DNA from: Roseiarcus sp963709655 | GTDB lineage: Bacteria; Pseudomonadota; Alphaproteobacteria; Rhizobiales; Beijerinckiaceae | Assembly: GCA_963709655.1 (NCBI GenBank) | Contig: CAVPXF010000004.1 | Span: forward strand, 484,055 to 548,054 | DNA: 64,000 bases | Reading direction: 5' to 3' | Shown here: one piece after another, positions 7,327-15,965 of the stretch | Numbering within the stretch: the stretch's first letter is position 1 | Layout of the letters: every line of letters starts with the position of its first letter | Notes under the pieces: generated by a model | What the model saw: the letters and a program-made list of their open reading frames with translations, nothing else | Told to the model about the DNA's origin: nothing | Databases searched by the model: none | Made by a program: the position numbers and the translations under genes

Positions 7327-8349
7327 TCAAAGCGCCGGCTCAGCCGCCGGCAATGTCCACGCGCCGTTGAGGAGGGCGGCGCGCGGCCGGTAGAGCCGGA
7401 CGATGTAGCTCCAGTCGGGCGGCGTCGGGATGCAGTTCACGACATGGCCGTCGCAGCCGCCGAACTGCACCACGACCGCGCCGTCGGGGCCGGCCGCGGC
7501 CGTCACCGAATTGACCGTATAGGCCTTTTGCGGGTTGGCCGCGAAACGGCCGTCGGCGTCGTACACGCTGACTGACCAAAAGCCGTCGACCGGCGCGTCC
7601 TTCAGCGTCAGACGATAGACGGTCCGGCCGTCGTTGCGGTCCGGGACCACGTTGACGAACAGCGCGTCCGTCTGCGGCAGGCCGCCCCAGGCGGCGCCGG
7701 CGCCGATCAGCCGGCGCACCGGATCGCCGGCGCCGCGCGGGCCCGCGAGCCCCTTCGCGTCCGGCAGGGTCTCGGCCAGGACCATGAGGCCGGTGCGGAC
7801 GTCGACCTGGCTGGTCGCGTCCCAATTGGGGACGGTGAACGCGCCGGGGCCGCCCGGCTGGTCGATCTTGATCGCGTTCTGCAGCGCGCGCACCGCCTCG
7901 ATGTCTTTCGGATCGCCGGCGTCGACAAAAATCCGAACCGCCGCAAAGGCGTAGCGCGAGCCGAGGGCGTCCTTGGTCAGGGTGGTCGGGCCGGGCCCGT
8001 AAACGACCTTCACGGTGTTGGCGTCCTCGTCGACGATCTGCATCGACAGAAAGCGCTTGCCGGCGTCGGGCAGCGTGATCGTGACCGGGCCTGCGGCGAG
8101 ATCGAACACCGCCGCGGAATAGAGCGTGTCCCGGTTCATCCGCGTCACGCCCTGATGATCGAGCGCGACCGGATCGCGGCGATGGACGAACTTGCCGAGG
8201 CCCCCCTCTTTCACGAGGGCGGCGAAATGGAGATCGGATTCGGCGCGCGGGAAATTCTCGGGCGTGACGGGGATCGGCGGCGGCGGATGATGGGCCGGCG
8301 GCTGGGCCATCGCGGCTGCCGCGGCGGCGAGCAGCAGGGCGAATTTCAT
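7327..8349 (-). CDS. Secreted DUF1254/DUF1214 domain protein
   Basis: Protein of 340 residues. The first residues MKFALLLAAAAAAMAQ form a Sec signal peptide. Then comes a DUF1254-like part (DPVALDHQGVTRMNRDTLYSA, typical of this family), and in the C-terminal half a DUF1214 part (YRLTLKDAPVDGFWSVSVYDADG, PQKAYTVNSVT). The family is common in soil proteobacteria and often annotated as a hypothetical exported protein; no catalytic activity is established. I chose ATG 8349 for the signal peptide and the GGAGACGACG upstream; earlier in-frame starts would bury it. It is divergent from the sugar importer and convergent with the hydrolase. Confidence 0.8.
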   Translation of the reverse strand: MKFALLLAAAAAAMAQPPAHHPPPPIPVTPENFPRAESDLHFAALVKEGGLGKFVHRRDPVALDHQGVTRMNRDTLYSAAVFDLAAGPVTITLPDAGKRFLSMQIVDEDANTVKVVYGPGPTTLTKDALGSRYAFAAVRIFVDAGDPKDIEAVRALQNAIKIDQPGGPGAFTVPNWDATSQVDVRTGLMVLAETLPDAKGLAGPRGAGDPVRRLIGAGAAWGGLPQTDALFVNVVPDRNDGRTVYRLTLKDAPVDGFWSVSVYDADGRFAANPQKAYTVNSVTAAAGPDGAVVVQFGGCDGHVVNCIPTPPDWSYIVRLYRPRAALLNGAWTLPAAEPAL

Positions 8350-8695
8350 CGTCGTCTCCGTCGCAACGGCCCGTGGTTCATACAACTCTTTGGAAGGCGA
8401 GCGCCCCACAGCCGGCAAGAGCAAAGTGTGTCTCTTCGGCGCGGCGCAGGCAATCGCCATTTCACGCGTGCAGCCCGCGTTCGGTCAAGCCGCGGCGTCG
8501 TCACGCGCTCCGACCATGGATTGCACGGAGCTCCTCGGCGGTCGTCTGCGCCGTCGCCTTGTCGAGCCCCTCGCGGCCGCCGCGCACGAAGATCAGCGCC
8601 ATGCCCGCCGTTGACGAAAGGGCGCCACGCTGCGAAGCTGAGCTTCGGGGCGCATCATCAAAGCGCGAAACAATCAAGAGCGTAGGGAGGAAGTC
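8350..8695. other. Divergent intergenic region, no gene supported
   Basis: The 346 bases between the DUF1254 gene and the importer should contain both promoters. I see no clear -35/-10 pair and no operator. A 33-codon frame on the minus strand (8501-8602) has no ribosome site and is not annotated. Confidence 0.4.
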
Positions 8696-9686
8696 GTGGA
8701 ACGACGTACGGCATTGAAACTCATGGGCGCTGCGACGGCGATGGCTGGCGCCGGGCTCGCTACTGGTCGCGCCAGCGCCGCCGAAAAACCGACGATCGCC
8801 CTGATCCCGGGCCTGACGTCCGACGGTTTCTACATCACCATGCACAAAGGCGCGGAAGCCGCGGCGAAGGCGGTCGGCGCGGAGCTCGTCTACCAGGGCG
8901 CGGCGGAATGGAACGTATCGCTGCAGGTTCCGATCCTTGACGCGATCATCGCCAAAAAGCCGGGCGCGATCATGATTGCGCCGACCGACAAGGTCCAGCT
9001 CATCAAGCCTTTGCGCAAGGCGTTCGACGCCGGCATCACGGTCGTTTGCGTCGACACCTTCATCGGCGACGGCGTCTTCCAGACCGGATCGGGCGACGCT
9101 GATTTTCCGATCAGCTATGTCGCGTCCGACAACGTGCTCGGCGGTCGTATGGCGGCGCGCGCGCTCGCCAAGGCGATCGGCGAGAAGGGCAAGGTCTATG
9201 TCTCGAATGTCAAGCCGGGCGTCTCGACCACCGACCAGCGCGAGGAGGGCTTCAAGCTGGAGATGAAGAACTACCCCAACATTTCGGTGCTCGAGACCCA
9301 GTTCAACGACGACGACGCCAACAAGGCCGCGGCGCAGGTGCAGGCGGTCATGGGCCGCGTGCCCGATCTTGCCGGCGTCTTCGGCGCCAACCTGTTTTCG
9401 GCGACAGGAACCGCCAACGGCGTCAAGCAGGCGGGCAAGGCCGGCGTGGTCAAGATCGCCGGCTTCGATGCGCCCGAGTCGGTCGTCGCCCTGTTGAAGG
9501 ACGGCACGTTTCGAGCTCACCATCGCCCAGCATCCGGCCGAGATCGGCTATTTCGGCTACATCGTCGCTTACGCGCACTTGACCGGCAATCCGGTTCCGA
9601 CCGCGATCGGGACCGGCTTCACCGTCATGACCAAAGCCAATATCGACGATCCGAACGTCTCGAAATTCCTCTACAAGAGCTCGTGA
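8696..9686 (+). pseudogene. Sugar ABC importer, periplasmic binding protein, frameshifted near its 3' end
   Basis: Substrate-binding protein of the ribose/fructose (RbsB/FrcB) class. The GTG at 8696 has GGGAGGA upstream and encodes a signal peptide (MERRTALKLMGAATAMAGAG..ASA). The mature part runs through TIALIPGLTSDGFYITMH, MIAPTDK, the hinge region SYVASDN and KIAGFDAPE. After LLKDGTF the frame is lost: ACGTTTCGAGCTC should read ACGTTCGAGCTC. With one T removed (about 9508-9511) the protein continues ELTIAQHPAEIGYFGY and ends FLYKSS at the TGA 9684-9686, about 329 residues. It heads an operon with a permease and an ATPase. One-base homopolymer gain: sequencing error or recent inactivation. 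Confidence 0.85.
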
Positions 9687-9762
9687 TCGCACGGTTTCGC
9701 GGAGGCGCCGCTGGCCCCTTGCGGGCCAGCGCTTTGCGCTTTCAAGTTCGTCCAGGAACCGC

Positions 9763-10797
9763 ATGACGATCGCAACGACGACGCCCCCGGCGAGACTTGC
9801 CCACCCCATACTTCTCTGGATCGCGCAGCTCAGGGCCTGGGCGTTCCTGATCGTGCTCGTCGCCTTCTTCGAGATCTGGGCGCGCGCGGCGGAAGGCATC
9901 TCGTTCCTTTTCAATGTCTACAACATCCAGTCGATCCTGGTGTTCGCCACCGCGCCGCTGTTGCTGGCGCTCGGCCAGACCTTCGTCATCATCTCCTCCG
10001 GCATCGATTTGTCGCTCGGGTTCGTGATGGGCCTGTCGTCGGTGATCGCGGCCCATGCGTCCAACTATTTCACGGCAGAGCTCGGTCTGCCGCCGTTCGT
10101 GGCGATGCTGGCGGCGATCCTTTCCGGGGCCGCGGTCGCGCTCGTTCCCGGCCTCGTCAACGGCCTTCTGGTCTCCCGCCTGCAGATCCCGCCGTTCATC
10201 GGCACGCTCGGCATGTACGGCGTCGCGCGCGGCGCGGCCTATCTCTTCGCCGGCGGCATGACGGTCGCCATCGACAACGACTGGTACAGCGCGATCGGCA
10301 ACGGCCGGGTTTATGGGGTCCCGGTTCTGGTGATCCTCACCGGCGTCGCCTGCCTGATCCTCCATTACATGCTGTCGCAGACGCGCTTCGGACAGCACAC
10401 CTACGCGCTCGGCGCCAGCAAGCCGGCCGCGAATCGCGCCGGGATCGACATCAAGGGACTGACGCTCAGGATCTATCTGCTCTCGGCCGTGATGGCGGGC
10501 TTTGCGGGCGCCATGTACACCGGACGCTTCACCGCCGGCGCCCCCCAGGCGGGCGAGCCGCTGCTCCTGGATTCGATCGCCGCGGTCGTCATCGGCGGCG
10601 CGAGCCTGTTCGGCGGATCGGGCACGATCTGGGGCACGATCGCCGGCGCGCTTGTCATCGCGGTCATCCAGTACGGTCTGGTCTTTATCAATGTCGAGCC
10701 GTTCTGGCAGTTCATCGCGGTCGGCGTCGTCATCATCATTTCGGTCTTCGCCGATCAGACCCAGCGCCGCCTGATGGGAGGGCGACAGGTTGAGTGA
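9763..10797 (+). CDS. Sugar ABC importer, permease (RbsC/FrcC class)
   Basis: Inner-membrane permease of 344 residues with about eight to ten hydrophobic helices. Family hallmarks are the cytoplasmic loop SSGIDLSLGFVMGLSSV, the GIDIKGLTLRIYLLSAVMAG stretch and the C-terminal AAVVIGGASLFGGSGTIWGT, which contacts the ATPase. It follows the binding protein by 76 bases, and its stop overlaps the ATPase start by eight bases, so translation is coupled. Permeases of this kind work as homodimers with one ATPase type and import monosaccharides such as ribose, xylose or fructose. The substrate here is not determined by sequence. Confidence 0.92.
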   Translation: MTIATTTPPARLAHPILLWIAQLRAWAFLIVLVAFFEIWARAAEGISFLFNVYNIQSILVFATAPLLLALGQTFVIISSGIDLSLGFVMGLSSVIAAHASNYFTAELGLPPFVAMLAAILSGAAVALVPGLVNGLLVSRLQIPPFIGTLGMYGVARGAAYLFAGGMTVAIDNDWYSAIGNGRVYGVPVLVILTGVACLILHYMLSQTRFGQHTYALGASKPAANRAGIDIKGLTLRIYLLSAVMAGFAGAMYTGRFTAGAPQAGEPLLLDSIAAVVIGGASLFGGSGTIWGTIAGALVIAVIQYGLVFINVEPFWQFIAVGVVIIISVFADQTQRRLMGGRQVE

Positions 10798-11536
10798 CGC
10801 GGAGCCGATCCTGGCGGTACGCAACGTCTCGAAAGCCTTCGGTGCCGTGCAGGCGCTGAAAGGGGTGTCTTTCGACGTCCACCCGGGCGAGGTTGTCGCG
10901 CTCGCCGGCGACAACGGCGCGGGCAAGTCGACGCTGATCAAGGCGATTTCCGGCGTATTCCAGCACAACTCGGGCGAGATCCTGCTCGGTGGCGAGCCGA
11001 TCAACTTCGCCACGCCCCAGGAGGCGCGTGAAAGCGGAATCGAGACGATCTACCAGGACCTGGCGCTCGCCGACAATCTATCGATCGGCGAGAACATCTT
11101 TCTCGGACGCGAGCCCAAGCGCATGCTGCTCGGCGTGTTGCCGATCCTGGATCGGGGCCGAATGGCTGAAGCCGCAAAAGAGGCGATGGCCCGGCTCGAC
11201 TTCCACGTGACGCGGCTCGACGCGCCGGTCGCGGCCTTTTCCGGCGGACAACGGCAGGCGATCGCCATTGGCCGCGCCCTCTACTGGAACGCCCGGCTCG
11301 TCATCATGGACGAGCCGACGGCGGCGCTGGGCGTGCCCGAGCAGCGCCGCGTGCTGGCGCTGATCAAGTCGCTCAGGGGCCAAGGCAAGGGGATCATCTT
11401 CATCTCCCACAACCTGCGCGATATATTCGAGGTCGCCGACGAGATCGTCGTCTTCCGGCACGGTGAGAACGCGGGCCAGCGCAAGCCGTCCGAAACAACT
11501 CACGACGAGGTCGTCAAGCTGATGGTCGGGGTCTAG
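10790..11536 (+). CDS. Sugar ABC importer, ATPase (single-domain, FrcA-like)
   Basis: ATP-binding subunit of 248 residues. Walker A is GDNGAGKST (40-48), the signature is FSGGQRQAIAIGRAL and Walker B is LVIMDEPTAALG, followed by the switch ISHN. It has one nucleotide-binding domain, like FrcA, and not the tandem pair of RbsA or XylG. The start is TTG 10790 inside the permease end, with GGGAGG upstream. The gene converges with the D-lyxose isomerase only 31 bases away. That proximity suggests, without proving, that the imported sugar is a pentose or ketose such as lyxose, xylulose, mannose or fructose. Confidence 0.92.
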   Translation: MSDAEPILAVRNVSKAFGAVQALKGVSFDVHPGEVVALAGDNGAGKSTLIKAISGVFQHNSGEILLGGEPINFATPQEARESGIETIYQDLALADNLSIGENIFLGREPKRMLLGVLPILDRGRMAEAAKEAMARLDFHVTRLDAPVAAFSGGQRQAIAIGRALYWNARLVIMDEPTAALGVPEQRRVLALIKSLRGQGKGIIFISHNLRDIFEVADEIVVFRHGENAGQRKPSETTHDEVVKLMVGV

Positions 11537-11567
11537 CTCATCTGGCGGTGGATCAGCTTGTCCGGCC

Positions 11568-12239
11568 TCAAGCGGCGATCTCGTTCCACAGCACGCGCAA
11601 CGGAGGCTCGTCCTCCTCGATCTTGGCGAAGCGGCCGACTGGTTCGAGAAAGTAATTGTCGGTCTTGTCGTCGTTGACCTGGCTGACCTCGCCGACCAGC
11701 ACCGCGCCCCCGCCCTCGTCGCCGTAGAAGCGGTGGTAGACGCCGCGCTCGATGGTCACGCTCTCGCCGGGATGAAGCCGAAGCCTCTCCCAAGGCCGCA
11801 AGGTCCGTGCAGCGCCATCGACGAGCAGGGTCACGGGCTCGTCTGTCGGCCTTCCGTCCCTGTCCGCATGGGCGAATTCCAGCGCCAGGACGCCGCCGGC
11901 GCGGTTGATGATGTCCTCCATCTTGACGCGATGGAGATGCGTCGGCGTCTCCTGGCCCTCGCCGACGATCAGCAGCTTCTCGGCGTAGGGTTTGCCCTTG
12001 GGATCGCTCTGGACGCCGTTGCGCACGCAGAACAGCGTCAGTCCGCGCCTGGAAAAATCGCCGGAACCGAAGTCGGTGATGTCCCAGCCCATCTGATGGT
12101 CGCGCAGATACTTCGCCGTCTCGCCGGCTTTGGCGAAATCCTCGACCGTCCAGTGCGCCCAAGCCGGCAGGGACCAACGATTGGCCTTCAGGAGCTCGAT
12201 GGCTTGACGGATGGCGGCGTTGATCTCCGATCTTTTCAT
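11568..12239 (-). CDS. D-lyxose ketol-isomerase
   Basis: Cupin-type sugar isomerase interconverting D-lyxose and D-xylulose, often also D-mannose and D-fructose. The 223-residue protein begins MKRSEINAAIRQAIELL, characteristic of the family. It carries the cupin metal residues in TPTHLHRVKMEDIINRAGG (two His and a Glu) and the later His in ERGVYHRFYGDEG, where Mn or another divalent metal binds. ATG 12239 follows GAGGCG. The gene is convergent with the sugar importer; together they form a plausible uptake-and-isomerise unit. Xylulokinase is not in the window. Confidence 0.9.
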   Translation of the reverse strand: MKRSEINAAIRQAIELLKANRWSLPAWAHWTVEDFAKAGETAKYLRDHQMGWDITDFGSGDFSRRGLTLFCVRNGVQSDPKGKPYAEKLLIVGEGQETPTHLHRVKMEDIINRAGGVLALEFAHADRDGRPTDEPVTLLVDGAARTLRPWERLRLHPGESVTIERGVYHRFYGDEGGGAVLVGEVSQVNDDKTDNYFLEPVGRFAKIEEDEPPLRVLWNEIAA

Positions 12240-12709
12240 CTTGCGCCTCGAGAGCGCCGGCGTGAGAGCCGGCTCAACGCAGTTTGGAGCGTTTCGACGC
12301 GCGCGTCCACGGCAATCAATGGGTCCGCCCGCAAGCCGCGGGCGGGGAGACGCATCGCAATTCGAAGTCCGGGCGAGGCGCCCACCGGCGACGCGCTCAG
12401 TGTCGCGACGCCGGATTCCTAGGCTGGCCAACGGAACAAGCGAGACAAATTCACCACAAAGAACACGAAGAACCACCAAGGCGTAGAAAGAGTCCCATAA
12501 ACGGGCCGGATGAAGCGTTATCGCGCGATGTACGCTGATGCATGGTTGTCAGGGAACAGCGAAAAGTCTATATCCATTGCCCAAGTGCACCAAATCCGTC
12601 ACTCGGGCGACCAGCCTGACGCTCAGCATTGCGACGCGGATTGCATAGGACGAGACTAATCCGTCCGGCACTGTTCCAGCCAAACATAGATAACCTTTGG
12701 AGGATGAGA
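12240..12709. other. Intergenic region containing one arm of an inverted repeat
   Basis: No gene is supported here. GC content drops visibly from about 12490 on. A copy of the TTCACCAC-A/G-AAG-N-CACGAAG repeat lies at 12450-12482, pointing right; its inverted partner lies beyond the DinB gene. The promoter of the DinB gene should be in the AT-richer last 150 bases. Confidence 0.5.
12450..12482 (+). repeat. Left arm of inverted repeat flanking DinB gene
   Basis: TTCACCACAAAGAACACGAA at the start of this arm matches, imperfectly and in inverse orientation, the segment at 13302-13336 (complement begins TTCACCACGAAGGGCACGAA). Roughly three quarters of about 32 positions agree by eye. The motif resembles a widespread intergenic repeat, so the pair could be two independent copies rather than element ends. 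Confidence 0.6.
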
Positions 12710-13210
12710 ATGATCTCAGCCGGATATTGCCGACTTATGTCCCGCTATAACACTTGGCAGAATGCCTCGTTGGTAACGGCCGCCGATGGGCTAACCAACG
12801 AGGATCGCTGGAAGGATAGAGGTGCTTTTTTCCAATCGATCGCAGCTACATTGAACCATCTTTATTGGGCTGACGCCCTGATACTGGCGCGATTAAAAGG
12901 GAACGAGCGTCCAGAGGAAACCATCAAGCACTCCCTTACAAGTCCGTCGGATTGGGCTGACTTCAAGGCGCTCCGTTTGCAAAGGAACGACGAAATCGAA
13001 GAGTGGTCCGCGAGATTGCGCGACGCGGACCTGGACGGGATGCTTGTCTGGTATCCTGGGGATGGTTCCACCCGGATCGAGAAGGCAAAAGCGCTCTGTG
13101 TCATGCAGCTTTTCAACCACCAGACACACCATCGGGGCCAGGTCCACGCGATGCTGACCGCAGCGGGCGCGAAACCGGAGCCGACTGATCTTCAGATGCT
13201 GGAATACTAA
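12710..13210 (+). CDS. DinB-family protein
   Basis: Four-helix DinB/YfiT-like metal-binding protein of 166 residues. The expected metal ligands are visible: His in IAATLNHLYWAD and the pair in LFNHQTHHRGQVHAML, close to the usual positions in the family. Function in members ranges from thiol transfer to unknown; the name reflects induction, not repair activity. ATG 12710 has TTTGGAGG seven bases upstream. The gene is clearly less GC-rich than its neighbours, uses more A/T third positions, and sits between inverted repeats, suggesting acquisition by transfer. Confidence 0.88.
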   Translation: MISAGYCRLMSRYNTWQNASLVTAADGLTNEDRWKDRGAFFQSIAATLNHLYWADALILARLKGNERPEETIKHSLTSPSDWADFKALRLQRNDEIEEWSARLRDADLDGMLVWYPGDGSTRIEKAKALCVMQLFNHQTHHRGQVHAMLTAAGAKPEPTDLQMLEY

Positions 13211-13301
13211 GGCAGGTGCATTCTTAAAGTAACGGTGCAGGCTGGTTCACAGAATTCGGAGGCCCTTAGCGTAGGATTTCGCCCTCTCCCGCAGCCCAGT
13301 C

Positions 13302-13336
13302 GTTCTTTGTGTCCTTCGTGCCCTTCGTGGTGAAAG
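13302..13336 (-). repeat. Right arm of inverted repeat flanking DinB gene
   Basis: Inverse partner of 12450-12482, seen on the plus strand as TTCTTTGTGTCCTTCGTGCC followed by CTTCGTGGTGAAAG. Together the arms enclose about 0.85 kb that contains only the DinB gene. Confidence 0.6.
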
Positions 13337-13431
13337 TCGGTCCATTTCGTTGGGCTGGCTGAAGGAAACTGCTTAGGATCGAGAGGTGGCGGCGCCCGGA
13401 AGGTCTTACGGCGCCGATCGGAGGGCGAGCT

Positions 13432-14160
13432 ATGTCGGGTCTCGAAGGACGGCCGGTGCTCGTGACAGGCGCAAGCGGAGGCATCGGCGGGGCGACCGTT
13501 CGCCAGCTCGTCGCGGCGGGCGCGGACGTCATCGCCAGCGGCCGCTCGAAAGGGGCGCTCGAGGATCTCGCCGCAAAGACCGGCTGCCGGACGCTGGCGT
13601 TCGACCTGACCTCGGAAGAGAGCGTCCGGGGCGCGTTGGAAGGGCTCGACGTGTGGGGCGTGGTCAACTGCGGCGGTTTTGGCGGCGAGATCGCGACCCC
13701 GATGGACACGGACATCGCCGTGTTTGACCAGGTCATCAGCGTCAATGCGCGGGGGGCGTTGCTGGTCATCAAATATGCATCACAATCGATGATCCGCCTC
13801 GGCAGGGGCGGGTCGATCGTCAACGTGTCGAGCCAAGCGGCGCTGGTCGCCCTCGCCGGTCACATTTCCTACGGTTCGTCCAAGGCGGCGCTCGACAACA
13901 TCACCCGGGTTTCGGCGCTCGAACTCGGAAAATACAACATCCGGGTGAACAGCGTGAATCCGACTGTGGTGATGACGGAGATGTCCGCCTTCTATTGGGG
14001 GCGACCGGAGATCGGGGAGTCCTTCCTGAAGCAGATGCCGCTCGGCCGCTGGGCGACCGAGGACGAGATCGCCGCGCCGATCGTGTTCCTCATCGGCGAC
14101 GGCGCCTCGATGATCACCGGCGTGTCGCTTCCGATCGACGGCGGTTTCACCTGCTGCTGA
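13432..14160 (+). CDS. SDR oxidoreductase, L-xylulose/carbonyl reductase-like
   Basis: Classical short-chain dehydrogenase of 242 residues. Cofactor motif TGASGGIGG at the N terminus; SGRS after the second strand suggests NADP(H). Catalytic residues: Ser in IVNVSSQAA and the YGSSK box (Tyr-x-x-x-Lys). The stretch RVNSVNPTVVMTEM and the ending SLPIDGGFTCC closely resemble dicarbonyl/L-xylulose reductases. It lies just beyond the importer and lyxose isomerase and could act on a pentulose. ATG 13432 follows GGAGGGCGAGCT. A second SDR of the same type is at 39.6-40.4 kb. Confidence 0.88.
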   Translation: MSGLEGRPVLVTGASGGIGGATVRQLVAAGADVIASGRSKGALEDLAAKTGCRTLAFDLTSEESVRGALEGLDVWGVVNCGGFGGEIATPMDTDIAVFDQVISVNARGALLVIKYASQSMIRLGRGGSIVNVSSQAALVALAGHISYGSSKAALDNITRVSALELGKYNIRVNSVNPTVVMTEMSAFYWGRPEIGESFLKQMPLGRWATEDEIAAPIVFLIGDGASMITGVSLPIDGGFTCC

Positions 14161-14238
14161 GCAACGAGGTGGGAGGCTTCTGCCGCGCCGCCGGATGCGA
14201 TCGCCGGGCGCCGCTCTGCTTTCGTCCCGCGCGAGCGA

Positions 14239-14448
14239 TCAGGCGTCTTTCCCGACAGCCCCCACTCGCCCTGGAGGACGCGGCGCCCGTTTCGGTTCGA
14301 TGACAGCATTGAGCGATAGGATGGCGTCCTTGATCGAAACGGCTTTTTCTCGAGTCTGCTGTCCGCGAGCGGTCATCCGCGCGGCGACGGGCCCAAAGGG
14401 AGAGACCGAAAGCCGGATCGGCGCCGACCCACATTCCCAGATATACAC
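14239..14448 (-). CDS. Possible small protein
   Basis: A 69-codon minus-strand frame starting at GTG 14448 with GAGG five bases upstream; the product reads MYIWECGSAPIRLSVSPFGP, then a charged helix (TREKAVSIKDAILSLNAVIE) and a basic proline-rich end. I do not recognise it. A competing plus-strand frame covers the same bases. The region has no other gene and the ribosome site is plausible, so it is listed as a weak candidate only. Confidence 0.25.
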   Translation of the reverse strand: MYIWECGSAPIRLSVSPFGPVAARMTARGQQTREKAVSIKDAILSLNAVIEPKRAPRPPGRVGAVGKDA

Positions 14449-14516
14449 GTGAACCTCGGATCGTTTCGACGGAGCCCTGCCCCGGGCGAGCCAAACCCCG
14501 GCTCCCGTTCTGTTCG

Positions 14517-14651
14517 CTATCTGTTCAGTCTGACAATCCGCCAGCAGAAGCCAATGCAGTGTTTGTGAGCCCAGCGCTCCGCTTCGTCGTGGGTTTCGAA
14601 AGCGCCGTGAACGTTATCCTGGCGAGCCTCATTCGTGACGACGACAAACAT
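14517..14651 (-). CDS. Small 44-residue protein
   Basis: Short gene with a strong ribosome site (AGAAGGAGAACACCA before the ATG at 14651). The product is MFVVVTNEARQDNVHGAFET, followed by HDEAERWAHKHCIGFCWRIV and RLNR. The pattern (a strand, a turn, then a helix with DEAERWA and a final strand) resembles a compact alpha/beta fold, and two Cys with His suggest possible metal binding. It stands alone in an 0.8 kb region without larger genes, with AT-rich sequence upstream (14770-14830) that could hold its promoter. Function unknown. Confidence 0.6.
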   Translation of the reverse strand: MFVVVTNEARQDNVHGAFETHDEAERWAHKHCIGFCWRIVRLNR

Positions 14652-15023
14652 TGGTGTTCTCCTTCTGGGTCCGCCCGAGGCGGCCAGCCTTGCCTTGGTT
14701 GTTGAGTTGGCTCCTTACGAATCATGGGCCCACGCCGCCGCCAAGCCGCTTCACTCCCGAATTGTTCCGTTAAAAATGCTTCAGATCGCGATTGATTCTT
14801 CTAATTTTTTATCGATCTTTATGTCATCTTAACTCAGCGGAACATACACACGCGCTTCACTCGATTTTGAGCAGCCTAGCAAGGCTTAGCAAAATTTTGG
14901 TAAAGTTTGCGAGCGATTCGGGCCCGTCAGCCCGACCAGCGGCCCATAATCGGTCATCGGCCTTGAAAATCGGCGCCCTCGCCCCATACGCTGTGGGACG
15001 AGATATTGAGGGCTGGTTCCAAC

Positions 15024-15914
15024 GTGCAGCGCGAAAAGACGACATTGAGCGTGCGCCATCTGACGACCTACCGCTACGCCCGACCGGTCGAACTCGGCGA
15101 GCACCGCCTCATGCTCAGGCCCCGCGACGGTCACGATCAGCGCCTCGTCGAATCCACGCTGACGATCGAGCCGAGGCCTGCCCGGATCCGCTGGCTCTAC
15201 GACGCCTTCGACAATTGCGTGGCGCTCGCCACTTTCGCCGGCCCGACGACACGGCTCAGCGTCGAGACGCGGTTCATCGTCGACCGGACCGAGGACGTTT
15301 CCCCCGGCGGCGAGATCGATCCGCGCGCGCGCCTCTACCCGTTCTCCTATCTGTCCGAAGAACTGCCCGACATTTCCCGCTCGATCGAGCGGCTCTACGC
15401 CGATCCGGCCGGCGACCTCGATCGCTGGGCGCAGCAGTTCGTGGTCGCGGGCGGATCGACTCAGACGGGTCACCTCCTGATGACGATGACGTATGCGATC
15501 AAGGAAAGCTTCACTTACGAGCGGCGCGAAAAGGGCGGCGTGCAGCCGCCCTGGGTGACGCTCGACCGGCGGAAAGGGAGCTGCCGCGATTTCGCGGTCT
15601 TGATGATGGAGGCCGCGCGCGTGCTCGGCATCGCGGCGCGGTTCGTCTCCGGCTACATCTACGTGCCGCACGGCGAGAACGAGCCCGAGCGGCTCGGCGG
15701 CGGCGCCACCCACGCATGGGTGCAGGTCTTTCTGCCGGGGGCCGGCTGGATCGAGTTCGATCCGACCAATGGCCTCATCGGCGGAAAGGACCTGATCCGC
15801 GTCGCGGTGGCGCGGGTGCCGGCTCAGACCGCGCCGCTGACCGGCACCTATTACGGCAATCGCGAGGATGAACTGGGCATGGATGTATCGGTCGAGGTGA
15901 CGCAACAAAATTGA
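15024..15914 (+). CDS. Transglutaminase-like protease-family protein (1)
   Basis: Bacterial transglutaminase-like (papain-fold) protein of about 296 residues. The N-terminal beta region contains LSVRHLTTYRYARPVELGEH, the usual Bact_transglu_N signature. The catalytic triad is visible: Cys in RKGSCRDFAVLM, His in GATHAWVQVFLP and Asp in IEFDPTNG. I prefer GTG 15024 with GAGG upstream; TTG 15006 is an alternative. Family members are cytoplasmic or envelope-associated peptidases or amidases of unknown substrate. The stop region touches a second transglutaminase gene, so the two form an operon-like pair, a common arrangement in Hyphomicrobiales. Confidence 0.85.
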   Translation: MQREKTTLSVRHLTTYRYARPVELGEHRLMLRPRDGHDQRLVESTLTIEPRPARIRWLYDAFDNCVALATFAGPTTRLSVETRFIVDRTEDVSPGGEIDPRARLYPFSYLSEELPDISRSIERLYADPAGDLDRWAQQFVVAGGSTQTGHLLMTMTYAIKESFTYERREKGGVQPPWVTLDRRKGSCRDFAVLMMEAARVLGIAARFVSGYIYVPHGENEPERLGGGATHAWVQVFLPGAGWIEFDPTNGLIGGKDLIRVAVARVPAQTAPLTGTYYGNREDELGMDVSVEVTQQN

Positions 15915-15965
15915 ATGTCAGGCGTTTCCGCTGGCGAACTTTTTTTTCGCCGCAGAGACCTGCGC

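Noticed and set aside
8501..8602. A 33-codon minus-strand frame (MALIFVRGGREGLDK...)
   Set aside because: No ribosome site, no recognised family, lies in a divergent promoter region.
12450..13336. A transposon carrying the DinB gene
   Set aside because: No transposase or target-site duplication is visible; the arms may be ordinary intergenic repeats, so only an inverted-repeat cassette is proposed.
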